From assembly GCA_022495005.1 (NCBI GenBank), contig JAGYXB010001569.1:930001-994000 (forward strand): DNA of 64,000 bases, written 5' to 3'. This document shows, one piece after another, positions 1-11,046 of this stretch (position 1 is the first letter of the stretch; every line of letters begins with the position of its first letter). A program made the position numbers and the translations under genes. Origin of the DNA: Rhyacophila brunnea (taxonomy: Eukaryota > Arthropoda > Insecta > Trichoptera > Rhyacophilidae). Below the pieces are notes generated by a model, which had not been told where the DNA came from, did no database searches, and saw nothing but the letters and a program-made list of their open reading frames with translations.

Positions 1-28
1 CGCCGACGCTTAAGCCGCGCAGCCATCG
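1..28 (-). mobile_element. tRNA-derived SINE, head end only (cut by window edge)
   Basis: These bases match the head of the SINE copies at 12231-12455 and 16860-17090, which precede units C and D at the same relative place. The rest of the element would lie left of the window. Confidence 0.7.
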
Positions 29-760
29 TAATATCATCATTCATCATTATACCAGAATAAACCTTTTTATGCTTAGGTGCAAAAAAAAAATGTTATAATG
101 CGTGGCGTGCCAATAGATTTATTGTTGTAAGGTTAACTTCTATCACTTTCGAACAAAATAATTCCATCTAAAATCGAGAGGTCAGAGCTTTTTATTTTTT
201 AAGCTTTCTCTCCTCTGATGCACTAAACAATTTTTCATAAAGTACATCCAGGTTGAGAGGTATTTTTGTTTTCAAAAAGAGTTTTCTCATTTCATCAACG
301 AAAATTGTTTTCGACCAGAATTCGAGTCAATTTCCAACGTTTGTTACCTATCGGCGGTAGGTACTCGGTGTCCTTTAAAGTTTGATAATTTTAACAGAAA
401 TTTCGGACGTGCCAAACGTGGCACCGGTGCCGTAGGTTCACTGCCGCTGAACTACACTATCTTATAATATATTTATTACACCACATGCTTTAACATTACT
501 ACGATAAAAATAATTTTGCAAAGAACATTAAATTTATTTACTTACTTACTTTATTTGTGCATGGATTAAATAACCTACGTATACATAATATTTACCTATT
601 GCATATTTCTACACAAATAATTAATAAGGCGGTATGTAATATTAACAATGACTTGTGCATTGTTCAGTAGCGTAGCTAGAAATATTAGGACCCTATGCAA
701 GATCCCTAAATGTGTTTTTAAAAATGAAATGCTATTTTATTTTCGTTCATATATTGCAAT

Positions 761-1479
761 TAGGGAATCCAATCCCGAGCCAAAATTCTGATCCCGGGAT
801 TTCGGGATTACAATTTGACAATCCTGGGATCCCGGGATTGGCATTTTTTCTATTGTTTATATAAAAATTTTATATTTACAAATAACATTGATAAAATCGG
901 TCAAAATAAATCTAGTATAATTTATACTATTTAAGACATTTATTGTTAATATTGTATACGTTAAATCTTGGAAATACACAAGTTTAATGTAGTAAATAAT
1001 ATTGTAATATAAATAATAATGTGAATTTAATATGAGATTGCTATTTCTGATAGTAAAGACATAATGAATAGATCAGCGAGATTTAAAATAGTAAAGCAAA
1101 TAATCATGGCGTACTTATGGCTTTTCCGCTTCATAAATCTAATTAGTCAGCCAAATATAAAACTGCAGTAAAACGTATGATATCATGGTGGAATTACTTT
1201 GTTAAAAGTGCGAAGCATTGTTTTTTTACCAATCTTTCTCATTTTTAATAATCTATGTGAAAAATAAAATGAATCGGCAACCTACACATCAAACTTCATT
1301 CAAACTCAGTTTATTTCTAATATAGTTATTTTGTATTAAAAGTATTATTTCTGTTATATTTTCCATAAAAATTGATAAAAAAATCAATCCCGAAATCCCG
1401 GGATTATGTTTATAAATCCCGGGATTCATAGGTATCGAAAATAGCTCGGGATCCCGGGATCCCGGGATTGGATTCCCTA
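761..1479. mobile_element. hAT-type MITE, CCCGGG family, copy 1
   Basis: The ends are inverted repeats starting TAGGGAATCCAATCCCGAG. Flanks are a perfect 8-bp target duplication, ATTGCAAT (753-760 and 1480-1487), which fits the hAT preference nTnnnnAn. Both ends carry several ATCCCGGGAT palindromes. The inside is AT-rich with no transposase. Unit B has the uninterrupted empty site near 6480. Confidence 0.92.
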
Positions 1480-1904
1480 ATTGCAATCAGGCGCACACAC
1501 AAAAATGGTATGGGGGGATCCATTTCGAAAAATTATCCATAATAATTATTTATTAGGTATTGATTTTTTTTAAGTGGGAAGTGGGAAATCCTAGCAGTAG
1601 CTACTGACTTCCTTGTTTACCCCGCGTGTACTTCCATGTACATACCCAGATAGTCCTCTCCTTCCCGGGTCTTTTCGGATGTTACTGTATTAAAAAATCT
1701 TTATAATTCCTGCATCAGTGGAAATATGACCTTTTATGGTGGAGCGAGTTAAAAGAAAATATTCTCGACTCCTTTATTTGAGGTTATATGGATACAATCC
1801 CTGGCTTTATTTAACCGATTTTCTCTTACGTATGCTTACATACTGTAGTTTAAATGCTAGAAGATAATATCATTATCTGGCCACGTATTTTTTTCGACTT
1901 CCTG

Positions 1905-2125
1905 AATACGTGGTGTAAATGAGAACTCTGCCATTCCTGGAAACTTAGAAATCGGGAGCATCAGTTGGTTGTTCTCCCGAGAAGCAGAACTCACCTGCCT
2001 GTGGTGATGCCAATTGAGAGGGCAATAACTCTGTTCAACCAAATCGCTTCGGATATTGATATATTCCACCTACGTGAGGATGAGAAAAGGCGGACGTTGA
2101 TTTATAAATTCCTAAAAAAGGGTCC
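1905..2125 (+). pseudogene. LINE (jockey-like) reverse transcriptase C-terminal remnant, unit A
   Basis: The + reading frame has the pattern RSRT...P..RAI.LFNQI..D.DIF..REDE, which resembles the C-terminal tail of jockey-type insect LINE polymerases: inFxVP, then a P-x-x-RT motif, then R..LxN and D-D-F. The fragment at 46744-46980 shares the same motifs. Only this tail survives. Assignment is by motif reading, without a search. Confidence 0.55.
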
Positions 2126-2479
2126 ACTCGCTGCGCTTCCATGCTTTATAATTCATAATTTGTGTACCTATTACTTTACTTTTCATACTGTTTTTGTGAC
2201 ACTGCGTTTTTAAATGTCATTATTAACGTCTTAAATTTATAATTTGTAATATTCACGGTATCTAAAATAAATAAATTCGAACATTCACAAGTAGTTATCA
2301 AATGCGCGAGGCCTAATTATTGGGTCATACTTATTAGGATCGTTAGTGTCGTCCGCGCTGTTTTGTCTCTGAGGCCTCGCGTGCCGCAGAATGCAACTAG
2401 AGTATAAAAGGTTGTTCGACAGCAAAATCATCAAGGTCCTTACTAATATCCCATTTATCGAAATAAATTGTATTTTCTC

Positions 2480-2642
2480 GGGTCTCACGTAAAGAATGAC
2501 TTAATAAAAGGTTTATATAAGAAAAATACTAGAAAAGAAACTGAGATGGCTGGACTGTGCCACGGGAGATTTAAAACGCTGGATGGTCCAGGATGGAGGA
2601 AGTTTTTGAAGGAGGCCAAGACCCACCAAGGGTTGTGTACAA
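2480..2642 (+). pseudogene. RTE-like LINE C-terminal remnant, unit A first part
   Basis: The + frames contain RW-LD, then a D-x-x-GWRKFLKEAKTH-x-GL tail that matches the end of the better preserved RTE-like fragment at 38333-38827 (DRWRELLEEAKTHTGL). It lies tail to tail with the F-box sequence. It is broken by frameshifts and not functional. Confidence 0.65.
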
Positions 2643-2746
2643 ATAATGTTGATAAGAAAATACAGATTATTATATAATATAGAAGTTTATTATCGCACAT
2701 AAATACAAGTAAATAATACACAAATTAAAAACAATACAATTGGATA

Positions 2747-2832
2747 TTAAAACCTAATCAATTTCCTCTTGGGAGCGACGAAATCATTTTCTTCAGATCT
2801 CATTCTCTTTGCAGGTCTGCAAAAATTTACGA
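2747..2832 (-). pseudogene. Truncated F-box gene copy (C-terminal stub)
   Basis: These 86 bp match the last 28 or so codons and stop of the intact F-box gene at 3830-4282, including the KRKLIRF end. The match stops abruptly at 2832, where sequence from upstream of the next RTE remnant follows. The F-box itself is absent, so this is a dead copy made by unequal exchange or deletion. Confidence 0.85.
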
Positions 2833-2960
2833 ATCGGATGTTGATATATTCCACCTACGTGAGGATGAGAATATGTGGACATTGTTTTATAAATTCTTAA
2901 AATAGGGTCCACTCGGTGTGCTTCCATGCTTTATAATTTATATTTTTTATAATTTTTCTA
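2833..2960 (+). pseudogene. Second LINE (jockey-like) C-terminal remnant in unit A
   Basis: The segment repeats the GAT-DIF-REDE part of the 1905-2125 remnant, but diverged (an in-frame stop where the others read on). It resembles the unit D copy (18260-18360) more than the A, B or C copies. Confidence 0.55.
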
Positions 2961-3562
2961 CCTTCTACTTTTCATACTGTTTTTGTGACACTGCATATAA
3001 TTATTTCTTCCATACATACACTGTTTCTAAATGTCATGTTGTGAACGTCTTAAATTTATAATTTCGTCACTGTTCTGGCAGAAGACACTAATTCGAAAAA
3101 ATTACATATTGAGTTAGTTCCAAAATGTTCCTTATTTCAAAATTTTCCGTCTGGAAACCTTCTTAATAAATAAACAGTCTTTATGTTAAAGTCATCCTTT
3201 TTACGATTACTTAATAAACTCACATGATATGCCATTATTTCAAACTTTTTAACAACTTCAAAGTCAAATTACTCAAAACTAGTATTCTCCAGTTAGTGTG
3301 TTCTGCCAGAACAGAGACGATTTGTAATGTTCACTATATGTAAAAAAATAAAATGAAAATTGAACATTCACAAGTGGTCATCGAATGCGCGTGGCCTAAT
3401 TATTAGGCCATACTTATTAGGATCGTTAGTGTCGTCCGCGCTGTTTTGTCTCTGAGGCCTCGCGTGCCGCAGAATGCAACTAGAGTTTACAAGGTTGTTC
3501 GACAGCAAAATCATCAGGGTCCTTACTAATATCCCATCTATCGAAATAAATTGTATTTTCTC
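2961..3562. repeat. Unit A spacer between LINE remnants
   Basis: It is AT-rich. Positions 3360-3562 repeat 2280-2479 closely, while about 3060-3320 has no counterpart in the other units and no reading frame I recognise. An exact TTCTGGCAGAA-type inverted pair near 3072 and 3300 suggests a short element filling the gap. Confidence 0.4.
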
Positions 3563-3725
3563 GGGTCCCACGTAAAGAATGACTTAATAAAAGGTTTATA
3601 TAAGAAAAATACTAGAAAAGAAACTGAGATGGCTGGACTGTGCCACGGGAGATTTAAAACGCTGGATGGTCCAGGATGGAGGAAGTTTTTGAAGGAGGCC
3701 AAGACCCACCAAGGGTTGTGTACAA
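3563..3725 (+). pseudogene. RTE-like LINE C-terminal remnant, unit A second part
   Basis: It is nearly identical to 2480-2642, with the same WRKFLKEAKTH tail. It ends about 45 bp before the polyadenylation signal of the convergent F-box gene. Confidence 0.65.
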
Positions 3726-3829
3726 ATAATGTTGATAAGAAAATACAGATTATTATATAATATAGAAGTTTATTATCACACATAAATACAAGTAAATAAT
3801 ACACAAATTAAAAACAATACAATTGGATA

Positions 3830-4282
3830 TTAAAACCTAATCAATTTCCTCTTGGGAGCGACGAAATCATTTTCTTCAGATCTCATTCTCTTTGCAGGTC
3901 TGCAAAAATTTACGACCGTAGTTTTTTGAAAACCATTTTCAATAACGAAAGTCTTCTTTGCAAAGAAAGAAAGGGGAATTCCGCCATTGGTACATTTCTT
4001 GGAGGAAACATGTCGACTGTTTGAATTTTTGATACGGGCAATCAGCGGATCATATCTAGCAATCTTCACATGCTTGCGCATTCTGGTCCGCAAGACTTTA
4101 TCGCCTTTGATGACATTACTCCACGCGTGATCGACTTCAGAAGCAGTGAAAAGGCTTCTGGGGTCCAACATCCTGAATATGTTGGATGCTATCTCAACGG
4201 GTAGTCTTGAAATCAAGTCGACGGGTCCAGAGACGATACGGGAAGATCCCATAACGCATAAAAGTGAAAAGAACGAGTCCAT
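3830..4282 (-). CDS. Small F-box protein, copy A
   Basis: This is a 150-residue single-exon frame. Residues 22-68 form a typical F-box: D-L-I-S-R-LP-x-E-I, then I-F-x-x-LDP-x-SL, then a conserved W54 and an R-rich end. F-boxes bind Skp1 in SCF ubiquitin ligases, so the likely role is substrate adaptor, but no WD or leucine-rich repeats follow. The tail has two basic clusters (KRMR at 131-134, KRK at 144-146) like a bipartite nuclear signal, and RKLI at 145-148 fits a cyclin-binding RxL motif. A TTTATT (AATAAA on the coding strand) lies near 3769. M1 gives the longest frame; M11 is an alternative. Differences from the other copies: N116 and N138 here. Whether it is expressed is unknown. Confidence 0.8.
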   Translation of the reverse strand: MDSFFSLLCVMGSSRIVSGPVDLISRLPVEIASNIFRMLDPRSLFTASEVDHAWSNVIKGDKVLRTRMRKHVKIARYDPLIARIKNSNSRHVSSKKCTNGGIPLSFFAKKTFVIENGFQKTTVVNFCRPAKRMRSEENDFVAPKRKLIRF

Positions 4283-4435
4283 TTTGAGATGTCTGTAAAA
4301 TTAGCTAGATTGAATGATGTAATATAGCGAATTTTGTTATGAATTTTAAGGGTTTTTGATCTGGTCCATTGAACTCGAACGCTGTTCTTGGAGAATTATG
4401 CACTTTTACACGTACATAATTTATTTAATTAAAGT

Positions 4436-4640
4436 TATTTCAGAAGAAATCCGTAATCCAATCCACTATTATTGGTTGCTAGGTCCTAACAACTAAATTA
4501 TTAATATATACGTGCGTTACTATGGATATTAATATGAGTGTAGTTTAAGTTAGTCAAGTCAAGTTTATATGATTCAGCAGAAAATTTAAAAACGTTGTAT
4601 ATAAAAAGTGTTTTTTATCTTGTAATTATTTATGTTCATT
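4436..4640 (+). repeat. Dispersed repeat L, unit A copy (partial)
   Basis: It matches 22470-22945 (+), and 39235-39655 and 60754-61205 (both inverted). Shared landmarks are TATTATTGGTTGCTAGG, then TATACGTGCGTTACTATGG, then AACGTTGTATATAAAAAG. There is no coding content. Here only the right-hand half is present, fused to the F-box flank. Confidence 0.75.
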
Positions 4641-4775
4641 ATGGAATATCTTTATTATCATCAATTAATAAAAATATACACAATAATATGTATCACTAAT
4701 TTCTCTTAGTTTAATAATAATCCGAAATGGTTTTATCCGCTCCAAAGGGACATTGTCAACTGGCAAGACGCTTCC

Positions 4776-5131
4776 CCGCGTGTCCGAAAATGTGTACGTG
4801 TGCAGTTCGCCATATCACACTTTACCATGAAAGGTTGTATCGGAAATATATGGTCGTATATTAATGACCGACCAACCTCTTTGGGTCGTATAGTACTGGG
4901 ATAAAATTCTTGTTTAAATAAAACACGGTTCTTGTCGGTTTACGTTAACACTTTATACTGGATTATTTGTTAGGTTAGGTTAGGTTTTCATTCTTGCAGG
5001 AACATTACTGTATCCATGAACAACGCGTATTTTTTTCATCGCGGTGCTATAGAGATGACTGTATAGTATACGGCCATCTATCTCTTTCCGATTCGAAAGC
5101 TCACGGAGAACTGTATTACGGTGAAATAAAT
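4776..5131 (-). mobile_element. Foldback element T with TTAGG centre, unit A copy
   Basis: The ends are imperfect inverted repeats (GTACGT...CAGTTCGCC...TATCGGAAA). The centre holds three TTAGG-type repeats next to GGATTATTTG. Other copies are at 11272-11700, 25845-26225, 39819-40210, 49889-50306, 50821-51144 and 57777-58138, some inverted. No reading frame of its own. Confidence 0.75.
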
Positions 5132-5284
5132 AATTATTAATACATTATGTAATATAATATAATATTATTATGTTTTAGTTTATTTACTTAATACAATGTA
5201 TGTCGACTTTGGAAAGGAAAAGGGCGTAATCCACACAAATAAAAGTTTACAGGAGGCATAAAAACGTTTTTGTTATGGTTTTCG

Positions 5285-5400
5285 GTTAAAGTTTGGTCTC
5301 GTGCTAAAAAGAGATCTCAGCTGGAGAAAAGAGTGATGTCTGATGACGTCGAAGGCGTGAGGTTGCTAGGGTGGAGGCCTTTCAGTGGAAGCGACTGAAT
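5285..5400 (+). pseudogene. RTE-like LINE tail fragment
   Basis: One frame reads QLEKRVMSDDVEGVR, matching the LEK-V-x-G-x-VEG-x-R-x-RG tail of RTE-type LINE proteins. Related pieces are at 11853-11930 and, duplicated, at 21455-21800. Confidence 0.5.
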
Positions 5401-5434
5401 TAACATTAACAGCGCACGATCGTTCTAGCTAGAT

Positions 5435-5825
5435 CAGTCTTTCTCAAAGTGGGCGATAACGCCCCCTTGTGGCCGCTGGAGGCTTTCAGGAGGGGCAATA
5501 GAAGGCTCAAAGAAAATAAGGGGACGTTAAGGAAATCTAGAGGGGCGACGGAAGACAAATTTCTATCTATAAAAATCCAACGCAATCTAGACACGACACC
5601 ACTTGAGATTCGAGAATCTCTCAACTGCACCCTGGGTATGGTCGGTTGTTCAACAATTTCTGATAGCATTCCCATCGTCGTATTTGTGTGAACGTGGATT
5701 TAGTGCTGTAGCAAGGCTGTTAATTAAAAAGAGAAATTGGCTGCAAGCTGCTTACTGTTTTTAATTGAATTCGAGCCTGATATTAACAAACTCGTCGAAA
5801 TGCATTAGATTCATCCTTCAAGTTA
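5435..5825 (+). pseudogene. hAT transposase C-terminal remnant
   Basis: The piece starts with a hAT-like end (CAGTCTTTCTCAAAGTGGGC followed by a GCGATAACGCCCCC run). From 5642 one frame reads AFPSSYLCERGFSAVARLL, the well-known C-terminal hAT block, and a shifted frame near 5760 reads FEPDINKLVEMH. It looks like a left end joined to the last part of a SCAND3/ZBED5-type transposase by internal deletion. Frameshifts rule out activity. Confidence 0.75.
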
Positions 5826-6898
5826 GATAAGTTTTAATTTCTTAAGCCTTCTTTTAATGTTAATAAAAATACTTCTAAATATGTAATATATCCATGCAAA
5901 ATCGAGAGGTCAGAGCTTTTTATTTTTTAAGCTTTCTCTCCTCTGATGCTCTAAACAATGTTTCATAAAATACATCCAGGTTGATAGGTATTTTTGTTTT
6001 CAAAAAGAGTTTTCTCATTCCATCAACGAAAATTGTTTTCGATCAGAATTCGAGTCAATTTCCAACGTTTGTTACCTATCGGCGGTAGGTACTCGGTGTC
6101 TTTTAAAGTTTGATAATTTTAACAGAAATTTCGGACGTGCCAAACGTGGCACCGGTGCCGTAGGTTCACTGCCGCTGAACTACACTATCTTATAATATAT
6201 TTATTACACCACATGCTTTAACATTACTACGATAAAAATAATTTTGCAAAGAACATTAAATTTATTTACTTACTTTATTTGTGCAGGGATTAAATAACCT
6301 ACGTATACATAATATTTACCTATTGCATATTTCTACACAAATAATTAATAAGGCGGTATGTAATATTAACAATGACTTGTGCATTGTTCAGTAGCGTAGC
6401 TAGAAATATTAGGACCCTATGCAAGATCCCTAAATGTATTTTTAAAAATGAAATGCTATTTTATATTCGTTCATATATTGCAATCAGGCGCACACACAAA
6501 AATGGTATGGGGGGATCCATTTCGAAAAATTATCCATAATAATATATTAGGTATTGATTTTTTTAAAGTGGGAAGTGGGAAATCCTAGCAGTAGCTACTG
6601 ACTTCCTTGTTTACCCCGCGTGTACTTCCATGTACATACCCAGATAGTCCTCTCCTTCCCGGGTCTTTTCGGATGTTACTGTATTAAAAAATCTTTATAA
6701 TTCCTGCATCAGTGGAAATATGACCTTTTATGGTGGAGCGAGTTAAAAGAAAATATTCTCGACTCCTTAATTTGAGGTTATATGGATACAATCCCTAACT
6801 TTATTTAACCGATTTTCTCTTACGTATGCTTACATACTGTAGTTTAAATGCTAGAAGATAATATCATTATCTGGCCACGTATTTTTTTCGACTTCCTG

Positions 6899-7120
6899 AA
6901 TACGTCGTGTAAATGAGAACTCTGCCATTCCTGGAAACTTAGAAATCGGGAGCATCAGTTGGTTGTTCTCCCGAGGAGCAGAACTCACCTGCCTGTGGTG
7001 ATGCCAATTGAGAGGGCAATAACTCTGTTCAACCAAATCGCTTCGGATATTGATATATTCCACCTACGTGAGGATGAGTATAGGCGGACGTTGTTTTATA
7101 AATTCCTAAAAAAGGGTCCA
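6899..7120 (+). pseudogene. LINE (jockey-like) C-terminal remnant, unit B
   Basis: It is the same as 1905-2125 with a few substitutions, and keeps RSRT...RAITLFNQI...DIF...REDE. Confidence 0.55.
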
Positions 7121-7473
7121 CTCGCTGCGCTTCCATGCTTTATAATTCATAATTTGTGTACCTATTACTTTACTTTTCATACTGTTTTTGTGACACTGCG
7201 TTTTTAAATGTCATTATTAACGTCTTAAATTTATAATTTGTAATATTCACGGTATCTAAAATAAATAAATTCGAACATTCACAAGTAGTTATCAAATGCG
7301 CGAGGCCTAATTATTGGGTCATACTTATTAGGATCGTTAGTGTCGTCCGCGCTGTTTTGTCTCTGAGGCCTCGCGTGCCGCAGAATGCAACTAGAGTATA
7401 AAAGGTTGTTCGACAGCAAAATCATCAGGGTCCTTACTAATATCCCATTTATCGAAATAAATTGTATTTTTTC

Positions 7474-7636
7474 GGGTCCCACGTAAAGAATGACTTAATA
7501 AAAGGTTTATATAAGAAAAATACTAGAAAAGAAACTGAGATGGCTGGACTGTGCCACGGGAGATTTAAAACGCTGGATGGTCCAGGATGGAGGAAGTTTT
7601 TGAAGGAGGCCAAGACCCACCAAGGGTTGTGTACAA
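7474..7636 (+). pseudogene. RTE-like LINE C-terminal remnant, unit B
   Basis: It is nearly identical to 3563-3725 and convergent with the F-box gene at 7745-8197. Confidence 0.65.
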
Positions 7637-7744
7637 ATAATGTTGATAAGAAAATACAGATTATTATATAATATAGAAGTTTATTATCGCACATAAATAC
7701 AAGTAAAAAAAAAATACACAAATTAAAAACAATGCAATTGGATA

Positions 7745-8197
7745 TTAAAACCTAATCAATTTCCTCTTGGGAGCGACGAAATCAGTTTCTTCAGATCTCA
7801 TTCTCTTTGCAGGTCTGCAAAAATTTACGACCGTAGTTTTTTGAAAACCCTTTTCAATAACGAAAGTCTTCTTTGCAAAGAAAGAAAGGGGAATTCCGCC
7901 ATTGGTACATTTCTTGGAGGAAACATGTCGACTGTTTGAATTTTTGATACGGGCAATCAGCGGATCATATCTAGCAATCTTCACATGCTTGCGCATTCTG
8001 GTCCGCAAGACTTTGTCGCCTTTGATGACATTACTCCACGCTTGATCGACTTCAGAAGCAGTGAAAAGGCTTCTGGGGTCCAACATCCTGAATATATTGG
8101 ATGCTATCTCAACGGGTAGTCTTGAAATCAAGTCGACGGGTCCAGAGACGATACGGGAAGATCCCATAACGCATAAAAGTGAAAAGAAGGAGTCCAT
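7745..8197 (-). CDS. Small F-box protein, copy B
   Basis: Intact 150-residue frame, 147 residues identical to copy A. The three differences are H52Q inside the F-box, N116K and N138T. The F-box (22-68), bipartite basic tail and RKLI motif are all kept. The upstream side is normal for about 250 bp until the LTR-like insertion at 8459, which could change its promoter. The AATAAA signal lies downstream in the same place as in copy A. Confidence 0.8.
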   Translation of the reverse strand: MDSFFSLLCVMGSSRIVSGPVDLISRLPVEIASNIFRMLDPRSLFTASEVDQAWSNVIKGDKVLRTRMRKHVKIARYDPLIARIKNSNSRHVSSKKCTNGGIPLSFFAKKTFVIEKGFQKTTVVNFCRPAKRMRSEETDFVAPKRKLIRF

Positions 8198-9030
8198 TTT
8201 GAGATGTCTGTAAAATTAGCTAGGTTGAATGATGTAATATAGCGAATTTTGTTATGAATTTTAAAGGTTTTTGATCTGGTCTATTGAACTCGAACGCTGC
8301 TCTTGGAGAATTATGCACTTTTACACGTACATAATTTATTTAATTAAAGTTATTTCAGAAGAAATCCGTAATCCAATCCACTATTATTGGTTGCTAGGTC
8401 CTAACAACTAAATTATTAATATATGCGTGCGTTACTATGGAAATTAATATGAGTGTAGTGACATGACCCGGCTCACGGCTAGCTCATTAATGTAACCGGG
8501 CCGTCACTAAGGAGACTAGGGATGAACTAGGAGGGTGGAGCTCCCTTGTGGTAACACAACTTTTGATTATCCCAAATAAAACTCTCGGTCGGTGTGATAC
8601 CAAATTTATTCAGGTTCAATGTTCACAGTGTCACAATCAAGTTATTTGTCATTGTTCAAACAATTAAAACTTATCAAGATGTCCGTGAACTATTTAGTTA
8701 ATTGTTATATAATCTTTATGAAACCTTCCAAAAAGATTCAAAATGTTCACACTCAATCTGAGGAAAGTATACGCAGATGTTCGATAAATATTTTTATTTC
8801 GTAAAATATTTTCGTTTACAACGTCACAATCGTATTATTTTCACATAATATCAGGTTTGAAAAATAGTTTTTATTTTATAAACCGCTTATAAAAGGTTCA
8901 TTTATATTTATAAACCTATTTATTAAAAGTTTATTAATGTTTACAAACTTATTCACTAATAGTTTATTTATAATTACAAACTTATTGACAGAAAGTTTGT
9001 TTATTATTTACAAATATAGTTTCAAAATTT

Positions 9031-9096
9031 GTTATTATAACTATAAAATAGTTTCTAAAATTTATTATTATAACTATAAAATAGTTTCTAAAGTTT
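9031..9096 (+). repeat. 33-bp tandem repeat, two units, inside the LTR-like insertion
   Basis: Two near-identical units of TATTATAACTATAAAATAG type, period 33 bp. They lie within a wider AT-rich stretch of related motifs (8936-9150). Confidence 0.85.
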
Positions 9097-9296
9097 GTTA
9101 TTATTATTACAAATTCGATTTATTAATTTGTTTTTATTTCAAAACAAACTATGGCGCGATTTATTTCGATTACGTCACCCCGAAAAATACGTAGCGAAAT
9201 CCACGTGTCTCTTCCGAGAGCGCGCGAAAAGAATTACTCCGCCGGTACGTCACGGTTAACGGTTAACTGGTATCCGGTTTTTCGCGTTGCTATTTG

Positions 9297-9314
9297 CCTC
9301 CTTTCGAAAGGAGG
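9297..9314. promoter_or_regulatory. Perfect 18-bp palindrome
   Basis: CCTCCTTTCGAAAGGAGG is an exact palindrome in the GC-richer part of the LTR-like insertion. It could be a dimeric factor site or a chance hairpin; no function can be read from it. Confidence 0.5.
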
Positions 9315-11046
9315 ACTTTTAAATTCGACTTCGCGTACGATATGCGCCTCTCTGGGGGAGGTCTTACGATCGACGACTTAAGAGCTGCTGAACTGGTAAA
9401 TTGTTGCTTGTATGGGAAAAGTGTCACTTTTTATACCCTCCGGATCGAAGTTTAGTAAGAAATAGTCCGAGAGGGATAGCAAATCCGTCCCTTTCATACA
9501 AAATTTAATTTTAGGTATATCTTTTATTTAAGACACCTTTTGAATAGAGACAACTTTCAATAAAGTTGAGCTGAAATTACTTTATATTATTTTATCAATT
9601 TTACATGTCGGCCGTGGCTATTTTTATGGCCTCCGGAACATGTCTAGTAAATACGCATTTAGAAATGACTCAACAAAAATAGTTAATTTTGTTCATTTTT
9701 ATGCATTCAGAAGAAAGGAAAGTTTTTTAGCCTTCCAATGAGCTATTTTAATAAGTATTCGTACATAAAATAAAGGAATGGCAGTCTTTAATTTTAAAAC
9801 GACAAAACCATGACGCGTTAAGGTTTCACCACTCTGAACCGTTTTAGACCAATAGAAATTTACTTAACTTTAATAAAACTAGTTGGACCCGAAATATCTT
9901 TCTCAGTTAATAACTTCCCTTAGCACAGTAATTATCACGTAATAATATTACAATGATATACCCAACATTTACAATTAAATAGGCAAACGCTTTAATTTGA
10001 CAAGGATATTAATCGCGAGTAATCATTAATTTATGAATCTTCTAATAGTGTTTTACACTTTAATGTAAACATAATCCCTTATTTTATTCCCTCTTATGAC
10101 GAGGAATAGTCGACTCTAATATTTAAGCGGAATACATTTTGCAATTTCAAGATCGCGCGAAGTTTCTTCCGCATAGAATATTGAAATTTTATTTCTTCAT
10201 TTATTCGAAGTACGATCAAGATTTACTGTGGCTGATGGGTGGAAACCCATCTAAGGCAAGGCCTCGAGATTCTCTACTAGTTATTTCTTTAAGATTTAAC
10301 GGATTTAGCGGATTTTTCGTATATAAAAAATACCTATATTTTATAATTACGCGCACATAAACATATGTACGAGTTTACAATATTTTTACAACAATAGCTT
10401 AACTTTATCTTAATCTAATTTAATTAATATAAAATTCTATTATTCATATTTGTACAGAGCAGGAATTTATAAAAGTTAATATTTCTATTTTTATACATTT
10501 GCAATACTTGTACCAAGTGTAAGCAAGCATGTACTTATCGGCTTTCATGCAAACAATTTTTCACATGTTCTATTTTCAAATTTCAATGGACATTAATCAA
10601 TATAAACATATTTCAAAGTATCAATAACAAAATCTAGCAATGACGACATATTGGAGTCTCTGATCACAGCGTTACAATTACGCATGAGAACTCTCGATTT
10701 CTGAAGTGAAATTTTTACATGAAATTTTTATTACATTTATAAAAAGTGTTAATAATAATACATTTATCTTCTACTACTAAACGATTATTCTAACTTATTA
10801 CCTGTTTATGGTCTTTTGACCAATTATATTTCTGCTTCTTCCATAGTATGTACTGAGAAGTCAGTTTTGACTTGCTGACAAGGACTATGGGACTTATATA
10901 CATCTTATTAGTACTTTGTCGCGAGGTTGTCGCATGGCTTTTGAGTGGCAGAATTGACTACAAGGCTAGATTTGTATAGTTATGTCGTCAACCATACTCT
11001 TTTTCAAACACCAACTGAAGGTCGGCGTTTTTGTTCGTGTCAGTAG

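Larger units (their letters stand above)
29..5400. repeat. Duplicated F-box unit A
   Basis: Unit A is nearly identical to unit C (12456-16098) over about 3.6 kb and similar to units B and D. It is itself compound: a first part ends in a truncated F-box stub (2747-2832), and at 2833 the sequence jumps back to a second, more diverged copy of the LINE end and then a full F-box gene. The stretch 29-760 carries no reading frame I recognise but recurs in every unit. Confidence 0.85.
8459..11042. mobile_element. LTR-like insertion (solo LTR or non-autonomous LTR element)
   Basis: A 2584-bp insertion interrupts repeat L. The empty site is present in units A (4534) and C (about 15902). It begins TGACATGA and ends TCGTGTCA (TG...CA with short inverted ends) and is flanked by a 4-bp direct repeat, GTAG (8455-8458 and 11043-11046). 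These are hallmarks of LTR integration. No second LTR copy or gag/pol frame is seen, so a long solo LTR fits best. It contains an AATAAA near 8575, a TATA-like run near 9429 and a GC-richer middle. Confidence 0.65.

Noticed and set aside
1857..2069. 70-codon - strand frame conserved in units A, B and C
   Set aside because: It is antisense to the LINE C-terminal remnant. Conservation across units simply reflects recent duplication.
2485..2721. Hydrophobic - strand frames repeated in each unit (78-90 codons)
   Set aside because: They are antisense to the RTE tail remnant and the hydrophobicity comes from AT-rich antisense; no independent support.
8937..9194. 85-codon frame inside the LTR-like insertion as a viral or transposon protein
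   Set aside because: It is low-complexity translation of an AT-rich tandem repeat; no gag or pol motif.
9151..9381. 76-codon frame in the GC-richer part of the insertion
   Set aside because: No recognised motif; short and unsupported.
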